A stretch of DNA of 64,000 nucleotides from Gephyromycinifex aptenodytis (lineage in GTDB: Bacteria; Actinomycetota; Actinomycetes; Actinomycetales; Dermatophilaceae): positions 2,418,001-2,482,000 of the forward strand of contig NZ_CP051155.1 in the NCBI RefSeq assembly GCF_012277275.1, written 5' to 3'. Within the stretch, counting starts at the first letter, position 1, and each line of letters opens with the position of its first letter. Below are positions 9,805-17,883 of this stretch, piece after piece. The notes under the pieces were generated by a model, which did not search any database, had not been told where the DNA came from, and saw only the letters and a list, made by a program, of their open reading frames with translations. A program made the position numbers and the translations under genes.

Positions 9805-10030
9805 GGTGTTCCTCGCTGTTTTGGGGGTGTGGGCCGATGATCGCCTGGTTCACTACCGAACTCCCGTCCGCGGCTGCGGTTATGGGGCAAGTCTCATTCT
9901 GCGAGCACCCTAATTAATACGTGCGGTCGGTGTTGGCTAAGGTGCTTAAGAAAGCAGTTGTGGACTCAAGACCTCCGTCTCGGGCCTCAGCAACTGCCGA
10001 TGACGATTTTTCGTCGACGAGAGGAACACT

Positions 10031-10651
10031 ATGGCTGAGTACACGCTTCCGGATCTGCCCTACGACTACTCCGCTCTTGAGCCGCACATCAGCGGCAAGA
10101 TCATGGAGCTGCACCACGACAAGCACCACGCGACCTACGTCAAGGGTGCCAACACCGCGGTCGAGAAGATGGCCGAGGCTCGCGCTGACGGCACCATTGC
10201 CGACAAGGCACTGCTGCTCTCGCGCAACCTGGCCTTCAACCTGGGTGGGCACACCAACCACTCGATCTTCTGGAAGAACCTGTCACCGAACGGGGGCGAC
10301 AAGCCCACCGGTGAGCTCGCCGCAGCCATCGATGAGTTCTTCGGTAGCTTCGAGCAGTTCCAGGCCCACTTCACCGGGGTCGCCTCGACGCTGCAGGGTT
10401 CCGGCTGGGCCATGCTCGGTTACGACCAGCTCGGCCAGCGTCTCCTCATCGAGCAGATGACCGACCAGCACGGCAACATCACCGCCGGCTTCGTCCCGGT
10501 CGTCATGCTCGACATGTGGGAGCACGCCTTCTACCTGGACTACCAGAACGTCAAGCCGGACTACATCAAGGCTTGGTGGAACGTCGTCAACTGGGAAGAC
10601 GCCGCCGCCCGCTTCGAGGCCGCCCGCAGCGCCACGCCGCTGATCGGCTGA
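10031..10651 (+). CDS. sodA: Superoxide dismutase, Fe/Mn type
   Basis: Cytosolic or exported-without-signal enzyme of 206 residues that dismutates superoxide. Metal ligands are visible: His28 in [11 protein letters not shown], the second His in [12 protein letters not shown], and the Asp and His of [14 protein letters not shown]. Length and the conserved C-terminus [14 protein letters not shown] fit the family exactly. The metal (Mn or Fe) cannot be settled from sequence alone. AGAGGAA precedes the ATG. The gene is monocistronic: a long perfect hairpin ends it. Confidence 0.97.
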   Translation: MAEYTLPDLPYDYSALEPHISGKIMELHHDKHHATYVKGANTAVEKMAEARADGTIADKALLLSRNLAFNLGGHTNHSIFWKNLSPNGGDKPTGELAAAIDEFFGSFEQFQAHFTGVASTLQGSGWAMLGYDQLGQRLLIEQMTDQHGNITAGFVPVVMLDMWEHAFYLDYQNVKPDYIKAWWNVVNWEDAAARFEAARSATPLIG

Positions 10652-10682
10652 GCGAAGCAGAAGCACCGCTTCGGATAACGAC

Positions 10683-10720
10683 GCCAGGGCCGGGTCACCA
10701 CGTGGTGACCCGGCCCTGGC
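10683..10720. terminator. Bidirectional intrinsic terminator
   Basis: A perfect 38-base palindrome with 19-base arms lies 32 bases after the sodA stop and 157 bases from the stop of the convergent metB-like gene. It is GC-rich and lacks a long T tract, as is common in actinomycete terminators. Confidence 0.85.
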
Positions 10721-10877
10721 GCTGTCCCCTGCCGTCCCGCAGCCAACGGCTGGGTGGCGCCGCGGTCACCGGCGTCCCGCGGTGTTCCGCCGGGATGAGG
10801 TCGGCCCCGCGCCGGTACGCCGTTTCTCCTCCCAAGGCTGGTGCTGGGACAGACCGGGACGTTCACGCAGGCGCGGC

Positions 10878-12074
10878 TCAGCCGGGAATGGCCTGCGCGC
10901 GTTCCAGCGCGTCGCGCAGATCAGCGAGTAGATCCTCCACAGGTTCGATCCCGACGGAAAAGCGCAGCAGCCCCTCCCCGATCCCGGCCACCCGTCGAGC
11001 CTGCGGGGTCATCGAGGCGTGCGTCATGGTCGCGGGGTGGGCGACCAGGCTCTCGACCCCACCCAGCGATTCGGCCAGGGTGAAGCAACCGAGTCCGGTC
11101 ACGAACGCCTCGACCGCCGGGTAGCCGCCGGCCAGGTCGCAGCTGACCATCCCGCCGAAGCCGTTCTGCTGCCGGGCAGCCAACTCATGCTGGGGGTGTG
11201 TGGCCAGCCCCGGGTAGTAGGTGTGCGCGACCGCGGGGTGCCCGGCGAACAACTCCGCCACCGCTCGCGCGTTCTTCTCGTGCGCGGCCATCCGCAGCGC
11301 GATCGTGCGTAAGCCGCGCAGCGTCTGCGAACTGTCGTAGGGGCTTCCGGTCAGACCCAACACGTTGGCCCACCAGGCGACCTCCTCAGCCAGTTCCGCC
11401 GTTGCGGACACGATCGCGCCTCCGACGACATCGCTGTGCCCGTTGAGGTACTTCGTCGTGGAGTGGATGACCAGATCGACCCCGTACTCCAACGGCCGCT
11501 GCAGCAGCGGAGAACAGAAGGTGTTGTCGGCTACGACCTTGGCCCCCACCGCGTGCGCGGCGCGAGTGGCAGCCTCGATGTCGCTCAGGCGCAGCAGCGG
11601 ATTGCTCGGAGTCTCGATCCACACCAGCGCGGGGGTGTCCTGCGCGGCCAGGGCCGCCTTGAGTTGGCCCGGTTCGGTGAAGTCGACGGTGACCACGTTC
11701 AGGTGCCCCCGCTCGGCCAGGGAGTCGAACAGTCGCCAGGTGCCGCCGTAACAGTCGTGCGGGATCACCACGGAATCCCCGGCGCGGGTCAGGGTGTGCA
11801 CGGCGCCGAGAGCGGCCGCAAGGCCTGTCGCGGTGACGGTCGCCGTTCCCGCCCCGCCCTCCAGGGTGCTGATCGCTTCCCCGAGGAGGTCGCGAGTGGG
11901 GTTGCCGCAGCGCGTGTAGTCGTAGGGGCGTTTGTCTCCCAGGCCGCGGAAGGCATAAGTGCTGGAGGTGTAGATGGGAGGGACCACAGCACCCTGAGCG
12001 GGGTCGGTGTTGATTCCGGTACGCAGACCGCGGGTCAGCGCTGAGATCGCGCGTGCTGGCTTGTGCTCGCTCAT
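10878..12074 (-). CDS. metB: Cystathionine gamma-synthase-type PLP enzyme
   Basis: Cytosolic PLP-dependent enzyme of the Cys/Met-metabolism family, 398 residues, acting in trans-sulfuration towards methionine. Seen: the PLP contact region YTRCGNPTRDLLGEAISTLEGG, the aspartate in VVADNTFCSPLLQRPLEYGVDLV and the Schiff-base lysine in HSTTKYLNGHSDVVGGAI. Cystathionine gamma-synthase and gamma-lyase cannot be separated confidently by eye; the SAM-I riboswitch in its leader argues for the biosynthetic synthase. ATG at 12074 follows an AAAGG site. Confidence 0.88.
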   Translation of the reverse strand: MSEHKPARAISALTRGLRTGINTDPAQGAVVPPIYTSSTYAFRGLGDKRPYDYTRCGNPTRDLLGEAISTLEGGAGTATVTATGLAAALGAVHTLTRAGDSVVIPHDCYGGTWRLFDSLAERGHLNVVTVDFTEPGQLKAALAAQDTPALVWIETPSNPLLRLSDIEAATRAAHAVGAKVVADNTFCSPLLQRPLEYGVDLVIHSTTKYLNGHSDVVGGAIVSATAELAEEVAWWANVLGLTGSPYDSSQTLRGLRTIALRMAAHEKNARAVAELFAGHPAVAHTYYPGLATHPQHELAARQQNGFGGMVSCDLAGGYPAVEAFVTGLGCFTLAESLGGVESLVAHPATMTHASMTPQARRVAGIGEGLLRFSVGIEPVEDLLADLRDALERAQAIPG

Positions 12075-12146
12075 CGGTCGCCTTTCGCAGGGGCCGACAG
12101 CCTGGCCGAACCCCTGGACGCACCGGGCGACGCCTCAGCATCGCGC

Positions 12147-12243
12147 GACCATCTTCCGGTGGGCAGAGCCCGCCGCAGGAGTTGGCACCTTACCTGGATA
12201 GGTAGGCTGCCCCGGCGTCGCTGGGCCTGTCCCTCAGCCGGTC
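12147..12243 (-). promoter_or_regulatory. SAM-I (S-box) riboswitch in metB leader
   Basis: The minus-strand leader shows the S-box core in order: CTGAGGGACAGGCCC, then GCCGGGGCAGCC, a P3 hairpin CCTACC/GGTAAGG region, GGTGCCAACTCCTGC, a GGCGGGC/GCCCACC hairpin and GGAAGATG, closed by GACC/GGTC as P1. This matches the SAM-I consensus (GAGGGA...GGCCC...GGCAACC..GGTGCCAA..TCC...GGAAGATG) in sequence and spacing, and stands 73 bases upstream of the metB start. SAM binding should switch off expression. Confidence 0.88.
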
Positions 12244-12295
12244 TGGATGGATGCCGACAACGGTACCGCAGCCCTGGCCGGGGGCTGTTCGGCAG

Positions 12296-13093
12296 TCAGT
12301 CCCGCGGGTCGGTGTGACCGCCAGCACGTTCGGCGAGAACCTGGGCAAGAAGATCTGGGCGATCGGAGACGATGCCGTCGACGCCGAGGTCGAGCAACTC
12401 ATGCATCTGCTGCGGGTCATCGATGGTCCACACATGGACCTGCGCCCCGTCGCGATGGGCGTTACGGATGAAGGCGGGGGTGACCACGGTGAAGGTGAAC
12501 GGGCCCACCGGCAGCCGGTGGGGAACTTGGTAGGCGCGGGCCGGAGAATGCACCAGGCGGGTGATCGCCGCGGGCAGCAGCCTGTTTGCGACCACTCCCA
12601 AGCGTCCCGCTGCGGTGGGAACCCGACCCCGGGTCAATGCCCGGAAGCGCCACAGGGAGCGGTCGGAGAAGGACCCGACGCACACCCGCTGACCCGCATC
12701 CATCTCGCGGAGCAGGGCCACCAGAGGTCTGACCGCCCGGGGTGCCTTGATGTCGATGTTGATGAAGGCGGGCAGGGCCAGGACTTCGGCCAAGGTGGGA
12801 ATGGGTTCCCCGCCGATCCGGGCCTGGCGCACCTCGTGCAGGGTCAGATCGGCGACGGCGCCGCTGCGATCACTGACCCGATCCAGCCGCTCATCGTGCA
12901 GCGCCACCAGGTGACCGTCTGCCGTGGCGTGCACGTCGGTCTCCAGATGGGTTATACCGAGTTCGAGCGCGGCCTGGAATGCCGCCAAGGTGTTTTCCCG
13001 GCCCAGGTTGGGCGGATAAGTCGCGCCGCCGCGATGGGCGAAAGCCAACGGCGGATCAGCGAAGTAGGAATCAGGCGGCATCCGGTGGGCCAT
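12296..13093 (-). CDS. Glycerophosphodiester phosphodiesterase family protein
   Basis: Phosphodiesterase of 265 residues that should hydrolyse glycerophosphodiesters or related lipid head-group diesters. The catalytic signature is complete: FAHRGGATYPPNLGRENTLAAFQAALELGITHLETDVHATADGHLVALHDERLDR, giving the two histidines and the ExD metal ligands; the C-terminus FTFTVVTPAF..VHVWTIDD is also typical. No signal peptide or anchor, unlike secreted GlpQ, so it resembles cytosolic UgpQ. ATG at 13093 chosen; a second ATG four codons on is possible. Single gene behind a hairpin. Confidence 0.9.
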   Translation of the reverse strand: MAHRMPPDSYFADPPLAFAHRGGATYPPNLGRENTLAAFQAALELGITHLETDVHATADGHLVALHDERLDRVSDRSGAVADLTLHEVRQARIGGEPIPTLAEVLALPAFINIDIKAPRAVRPLVALLREMDAGQRVCVGSFSDRSLWRFRALTRGRVPTAAGRLGVVANRLLPAAITRLVHSPARAYQVPHRLPVGPFTFTVVTPAFIRNAHRDGAQVHVWTIDDPQQMHELLDLGVDGIVSDRPDLLAQVLAERAGGHTDPRD

Positions 13094-13148
13094 GGGCTGA
13101 TCGTCGCAGAGACAGCCTCGCTGCGCTGGACCCGGCTCCAGACACGAC

Positions 13149-13175
13149 AAAGGGCGCCCCTTGCGGGACGCCCTT
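13149..13175 (-). terminator. Intrinsic terminator of the small membrane protein gene
   Basis: Inverted repeat AAGGGCG...CGCCCTT with a GC-rich inner stem, followed on the minus strand by a T-rich stretch (TGTCGTGT). It stands between the stop at 13216 and the start of the phosphodiesterase gene. Confidence 0.65.
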
Positions 13176-13215
13176 CATACGTGAAGAGGGGTGACAACCA
13201 GTGAGAAAGCTCAGC

Positions 13216-13419
13216 TCAGCGGGTCGTCATGTGGTTGCGAGCCATGCCGCCGAGGCGGTAGTGCTCACCGGCGCCGAGCACGGAGCCGGCGTAGCGCATG
13301 TCGTCAACGGCGCTACGAAGCGTCCAGCCGGTCTGGCCGGCTTCGGACCGCAGGGAGAAACCCACTGCGGCCAGGATGGTCACGGCGGCGAAAACGGAGA
13401 TGATGATGGCAGCGAACAT
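13216..13419 (-). CDS. Small membrane protein, 67 aa
   Basis: Short protein starting MFAAIIISVFAAVTILAAVGFSL, one N-terminal membrane helix, then a 45-residue polar tail with SEAGQTGWTLRSAVDDMRYAG. A strong purine site (GAGGGGG) precedes the ATG and an intrinsic terminator follows, which supports expression of this small gene. The open frame continues further upstream, but that part is without a start signal. Function unknown; single-helix proteins of this size often assist membrane complexes, but nothing here shows which. Confidence 0.6.
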   Translation of the reverse strand: MFAAIIISVFAAVTILAAVGFSLRSEAGQTGWTLRSAVDDMRYAGSVLGAGEHYRLGGMARNHMTTR

Positions 13420-13633
13420 GGGTGTACCCCCTCGGTTGAAATCTGGAAGCCGCAGACGCGGCGCCACGAGTGCGACGGCGGTGTCAGCGTTCTCTGTGGG
13501 TCGGACGATGCGCTGGTTGGGCGGTGCGTTCCTTCGAACTGCTACCCCCGCGACCTGCGCTGATTCCATTATGCGTGCTGCGATTAGTAAGCACAAATGA
13601 AAAAAAATGGCGTTTACCGTGTAGATTTACTAC

Positions 13634-14530
13634 ATGTTCGATCCCCGGCGCCTGCAGTGCCTCTATGCCGTCCACGTGCACGGCAGCGTCATCGACGCCG
13701 CCTTCGAACTGGGCATGACGGCCTCGGCCGTAAGCCAGCAGATCGGCAAGCTCGAACGCGAGGTCGGCGCTCTGCTGCTGGAACGGGCAGGGCGCGGGGT
13801 GGTGCTGACCGACGCGGCGCTGGTGCTGGTCGACGCGGCACGACAAATCGACGGCGTCACCGAACGAGCCCAAGCCCGCCTGGACGCCCTGCGCGACGAC
13901 CTCACCGGCACCCTGCGGGTCGCCTCCTTCCCCAGCGCAATCCAAGCCCTGGTGGCCCCGGTGCTGGGTGAGCTCCGAGTGAGCGCACCGAACCTGCGGG
14001 TTCGCGTGCACGAGATGTTCCCCGACCGTGGCCACGACGCAGTGGTGGCCGGGCACGTCGACGTGGCGGTGGTGGACGCCTGGACGCACATGACCCCCTC
14101 GTTCTCGGCGGGGCTCGAGGTCACCGTGTTGCTTGAGGACCCCGTCGACCTGCTGCTGCCGGTCGGGCATCGGCTGGCAGATCAGGAATCGATCAGCGTG
14201 AGCGACCTGGTCGACGACATCTGGGTGGCAGACGACCGCGAAGGCTTCTTCCGCGCTTGGCTCATCAATCGGATGGGGCGGGTGCGCGGGCGTCCCCGCA
14301 TTGATTTTCGAGTAGATGAAGCGCCTGCTCAGGTGGCGCTAACCTCGGCCGGGCTGTGTGTCGGGCTGATGCCGCGTCTGGGCCTGGTGGAACTGCCGGA
14401 TACGGTGCGCCTGGTGCCCATCGAGGGCGAGGCGCCTTCGCGTCGTATCTTCGCGCTCTCTCGCGAGTCCTCCAGTCGCCGACCCGCCGTCGCGCACATC
14501 GTGGAAGCCATGCGCACCCTGCTGCTGTGA
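13634..14530 (+). CDS. LysR-family transcriptional regulator
   Basis: DNA-binding regulator of 298 residues. The winged HTH is at residues 4-63 (RRLQCLYAVHVHGSVIDAAFELGMTASAVSQQIGKLEREVGALLLERAGRGVVLT), followed by a two-lobed LysR substrate-binding domain beginning TGTLRVASFPS. The ligand and targets are unknown. Its promoter region is unusually AT-rich for this window and carries GTAG-N5-CTAC directly before the start, a plausible autoregulatory LysR half-site arrangement. It is divergent from the small membrane protein gene, a candidate target. Confidence 0.92.
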   Translation: MFDPRRLQCLYAVHVHGSVIDAAFELGMTASAVSQQIGKLEREVGALLLERAGRGVVLTDAALVLVDAARQIDGVTERAQARLDALRDDLTGTLRVASFPSAIQALVAPVLGELRVSAPNLRVRVHEMFPDRGHDAVVAGHVDVAVVDAWTHMTPSFSAGLEVTVLLEDPVDLLLPVGHRLADQESISVSDLVDDIWVADDREGFFRAWLINRMGRVRGRPRIDFRVDEAPAQVALTSAGLCVGLMPRLGLVELPDTVRLVPIEGEAPSRRIFALSRESSSRRPAVAHIVEAMRTLLL

Positions 14531-14677
14531 GGACGAAGTCACCAATTCCTCAGTGGATCAGCCTGACTGGCGCCGCCGATCAGGAGCGCCCGCGCAGACT
14601 GAGCGTCCCTGCCAACCTCGGTTTTGGCTACGGAGCAGTAACGCGCGCCGATCTGCTGCGCGGTCTAGGTTGAGCCT

Positions 14678-15574
14678 GTGGACCCCCTGAGTCAACTCCT
14701 CAACGACGGACACAACGACCGCCACGAGGTGGTGAACGCCCGGTTCACCGCGCCATGGGCGCTCACCGGCGGGGCTGGAGCCAGGCTGGTCGCCGTGGTA
14801 GTCGCCGCGGGTCAGGCCTGGTGTCACGTGCCCGGCTCGAACCCGGTGGCCCTCACCAAAGGTGACCTGGTCCTGTTGCACCGCACTTCCTACGCGATCG
14901 GCAACGATCCTCGGCCACCGACCAGGATGGCCGAGTGCGCAGCCTTGAGCGTCACAGGTAGCTCGCTGCAGGGGCCCACCCGGATCATCGCCGGCCAATA
15001 CTCGACCTTCCCGGAGAACGGGGCCGCGCTCAGCGCCGATCTGCCGTCCTGCATCTACCTGTCGGCCGCCTCATGGGAGCCGCAACTGCTGCCCATGCTG
15101 GTCAACGAGGCCTCCCAGATCACCCTCGCGCAACGTTCGGTGTTGCGGCGCCTGCTCGACCTGGTGCTCGTGGAGGCCTTGCGGGAGTGGTGCGAGTCAT
15201 CCCCGGCGCGCGGGCAGGCCTGGCTGCGGGCCGCATGGGATCCGATCATCGGTCCGGTGCTGAGTCTGATGCATGACGACGTCGCTCACCCCTGGACGAT
15301 TCACGAGCTTGCCGAGCAGGTCGGCTGCACCCGGGTCAGCGTCGCCTCCCGCTTCCATGCTCTGGTGGGGCAGCCGCCGCTGACCTACCTGGCGCAATGG
15401 CGGCTCAACGTGGCGGCCGAGCTGTTGGAGAACACCGACAAGACCGTAACCGCCATCGCGCGCGAGGTCGGGTTCACAGATCCGTTCCGATTCTCCGCAG
15501 CTTTTGTGCGTCGCTACGGGTGTTCCCCGGCGCGCTATCGCCTGGGTGGCTCGTCGACCAGCGCGCAGGCCTGA
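14678..15574 (+). CDS. AraC-family transcriptional regulator with cupin domain
   Basis: Regulator of 298 residues. Residues about 5-190 form a cupin_6-type sensor domain (FTAPWALTGGAGARLVAVVVAAGQAWCHVPGSNPVALTKGDLVLLH), and the C-terminal 100 residues a double HTH (WTIHELAEQVGCTRVSVASRFHALVGQPPLTYLAQWRLNVAAELL...VTAIAREVGFTDPFRFSAAFVRRYGCSPARYR). This fusion is typical of AraC proteins that govern nearby oxidoreductases, though none adjoins. GTG start at 14678. It converges on the gene at 15580 with five bases between stops. Confidence 0.93.
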   Translation: MDPLSQLLNDGHNDRHEVVNARFTAPWALTGGAGARLVAVVVAAGQAWCHVPGSNPVALTKGDLVLLHRTSYAIGNDPRPPTRMAECAALSVTGSSLQGPTRIIAGQYSTFPENGAALSADLPSCIYLSAASWEPQLLPMLVNEASQITLAQRSVLRRLLDLVLVEALREWCESSPARGQAWLRAAWDPIIGPVLSLMHDDVAHPWTIHELAEQVGCTRVSVASRFHALVGQPPLTYLAQWRLNVAAELLENTDKTVTAIAREVGFTDPFRFSAAFVRRYGCSPARYRLGGSSTSAQA

Positions 15575-15579
15575 GCCCG

Positions 15580-15993
15580 CTACTCGACGGGGCGAGGGGC
15601 CTGGCGGTAGTGGTTAGCCAGGTGCGCTTCGACCTCGCTGCTACGCACCGAGCGCGGCACCGGGATCTGGTGCACCACAGTCGTGTCGTCGCAGTTCCGG
15701 GCTGCTGACATCGCCGCAGGCTCGGTAGCGAACCAGCACCACCCGGTCAGGGAGAGCCGCTGGCCTTCCTCGCCAGGGGCGAAATGCTCCACCACCCAGA
15801 CCGGCCGCGATGGTTCGCTGGGGTTGAAACCGCGTGGGCTCTCGTGCACGATCCGCGAGGCCAGCGCCGAGACCTCGTCAGCCTCGTTCACCTCACGGGT
15901 GGCCGCAGCCTCGAACGGGTGCGGTAATTCGATGAGGTCCGCAGCGACCTCGCGTGCCTCGTGCATCGTCTCTGCGTCGATGGGCTCGCGCAT
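15580..15993 (-). CDS. Hypothetical protein, 137 aa
   Basis: Unrecognised acidic soluble protein without signal peptide or membrane helix. An N-terminal helix (DAETMHEAREVAADLIELPHPFEAAATREVNEADEVSALASRI) leads to a beta-rich half (VWVVEHFAPGEEGQRLSLTGWCWFATEPAAMSAARNCDDTTVVHQIPVP). It is the last of a minus-strand series beginning near 20.8 kb but 111 bases from the gene upstream. Codon bias fits the neighbours. No function can be proposed. Confidence 0.6.
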   Translation of the reverse strand: MREPIDAETMHEAREVAADLIELPHPFEAAATREVNEADEVSALASRIVHESPRGFNPSEPSRPVWVVEHFAPGEEGQRLSLTGWCWFATEPAAMSAARNCDDTTVVHQIPVPRSVRSSEVEAHLANHYRQAPRPVE

Positions 15994-16104
15994 GGATCTT
16001 CTGCAACCCTCTCCTACAACCGCGGTGTCCGACGCAGGCGTACGCCTGGGTCGCTCGTCCAGGTCATCGTAGACACTTCGATGACCTCACGACGCGGCGT
16101 CCCC

Positions 16105-17880
16105 CTAGCGCTCCTGGGTCGGCGGGAGCAGATGGATCATCTGGCCCTGGTCGCTGTCGCGCCGCACGACGGCCCCGGCTGAGGTCACCGCTTCGGGGAA
16201 GGCATCGGTCGCCAGGACTCCGCGTTCGATCGCCGGGCCGGCCACCACGGCTTCACCGTCGATGATGCCGACGGCGCGGTCGTCGCCGACGTGTACCGTG
16301 CGCCATTGGCCCAGGTCAGCCACCCTCCCGTTCTCGATGTCGACCAGGGTGCGGCCCAGGATTCCCCAGGTGCCGCTGGGGGAGGGAATCCAGGCGTCCT
16401 GGCCGGTGGGCACATAGGGGGCCCGAAAACTGACGAGCACCTCCCCGTCTCGGTCGGTGTGCACGACGAGGTGGGGTCGTTCGGTGTCATCGGGTGGGTG
16501 CACGGTGATGATCGAGGAGCCGCCGTAGCCGCTGACCTTGGTCGGGGCCCCCACCGGTTCGGTGCGTTCCCACGTCCCGGGAAGGCCGGGGGGTGTCCCC
16601 GGCTGCAGGTGCCACCACCCCTTTGGGGAGGCAGCAGTGATCCGACCATCAGCGCGCACCGCCAAGGGGTAAGCCCCGGCGGGCACCGCGGTGCGTTGCA
16701 ACCCCTGGGCGGTGACAGCAGCCACGGTGCTGGCGTCCAGACCTACCAGCGGCGAATGGCCGTGATAGCTGAGGCCGGCGCCAGGGGGCAGATCAATCCC
16801 GCCCGGCTCGCCGTCGTTGAAGGACCACCACAACAGGCGATCACCGACCCGCACCGCCAGCACGTCAGCCCGCTCGATATGGGTGCGGTGCAGACCGCCG
16901 GAGATGCGCCCCTGGGGTAGCCGGGCCGACCAACGGGCGCGCCCGTCGACGGCGTCGGCCAACACGAGCTGGCGATCGGTGGTGACGAAGGCGACGCTGT
17001 CCTTGTCCGTCACCGCAGCGCCGGCCTCCGGATCTAGCGGCCCGGCGGCCCAGCGGGCAGCGCCGGAGAAACCTACCGGCGCCGCTTCGGGGAAGGCGGC
17101 TTGTTCCCCGGTGAGCAGCGGGTGTTGCGGGCTGGCCTTGTTTCCGGTGGAGCTCAGAACGGCAAGCGCAGCGATCACCACGATGGTGACCACGAGCAGC
17201 ACCGTCATCGTGGTGTGTAACCCGTGGCCGAGGTCGCTGCGGGTGCCGACCCGCGCTCGCAGCCGGGACAACAAGACCGGCCCGCCAGTGCGGGCGGTGC
17301 CGATGCCCCCAGCGAGCCCGTCGCCGCCAGCTGAGTCGCTGCTGGGGATCGGGACGGCGGGATCAGTGCTGGCGGTCGGTCTCGGGAGTCTGCGAGCTGG
17401 GCGCCGAGAGGTGGACGCAGGCGGGACTGCCTCGGCGCCCTCGGTCAGCGCCGAGGGGTCCAGCGCGGTCGGGCCCACCGGAACCTGCTGCGGCACCGTG
17501 AAGGCAGGAGCCGGCGCGTAGCGCCCCCCGCCCGGGGTTTCCGCATCGGGCCAGACACCGAACTCATCCGGCTTCGGCGGATCCTCGCCGACTACATCCA
17601 CGTGCCCGTCCGGGTGGACGAGCAGATGCAGCACGGCACCGGAGACACCGCGCGCGGCCACCGGAATCGGATCCACGCCGCCGCCTTGGGTCGCCAGCTT
17701 GGCGCATCGGCCTGCGATGATCCGCAACGCCGCCTCACGGGGGCTCTCCCCGAGCATCGGCACCACTCGCTCGCCGCCGATGAAGGCTTGTTCTTCGCCG
17801 CTGCCGTTGATTTCGAAGGCGACCGCAACGACGGGGCGCTGCGCAGCGCTGCCCGCCTCGGGGCGAGGTGTTCGGCGCAC
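16105..17880 (-). CDS. Single-pass membrane protein with possible beta-propeller ectodomain
   Basis: Unrecognised 591-residue protein in four parts: a folded N-terminal domain (about 1-105; VVAVAFEINGSGEEQAFIGGERVVPMLGESPREAALRII), a Pro/Ser/Thr-rich linker (105-215), one membrane helix (TMTVLLVVTIVVIAALAVL, near 225-243) and a C-terminal extracytoplasmic domain of about 340 residues made of repeated short beta-like units (VAFVTTDRQLVLADAVDGRARWSARLPQG), which resembles PQQ- or WD-like propellers. It begins three bases after the stop of the giant secreted protein gene, so the two are translated from one message and may act together at the cell surface. Confidence 0.65.
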   Translation of the reverse strand: MRRTPRPEAGSAAQRPVVAVAFEINGSGEEQAFIGGERVVPMLGESPREAALRIIAGRCAKLATQGGGVDPIPVAARGVSGAVLHLLVHPDGHVDVVGEDPPKPDEFGVWPDAETPGGGRYAPAPAFTVPQQVPVGPTALDPSALTEGAEAVPPASTSRRPARRLPRPTASTDPAVPIPSSDSAGGDGLAGGIGTARTGGPVLLSRLRARVGTRSDLGHGLHTTMTVLLVVTIVVIAALAVLSSTGNKASPQHPLLTGEQAAFPEAAPVGFSGAARWAAGPLDPEAGAAVTDKDSVAFVTTDRQLVLADAVDGRARWSARLPQGRISGGLHRTHIERADVLAVRVGDRLLWWSFNDGEPGGIDLPPGAGLSYHGHSPLVGLDASTVAAVTAQGLQRTAVPAGAYPLAVRADGRITAASPKGWWHLQPGTPPGLPGTWERTEPVGAPTKVSGYGGSSIITVHPPDDTERPHLVVHTDRDGEVLVSFRAPYVPTGQDAWIPSPSGTWGILGRTLVDIENGRVADLGQWRTVHVGDDRAVGIIDGEAVVAGPAIERGVLATDAFPEAVTSAGAVVRRDSDQGQMIHLLPPTQER

Positions 17881-17883
17881 CTG

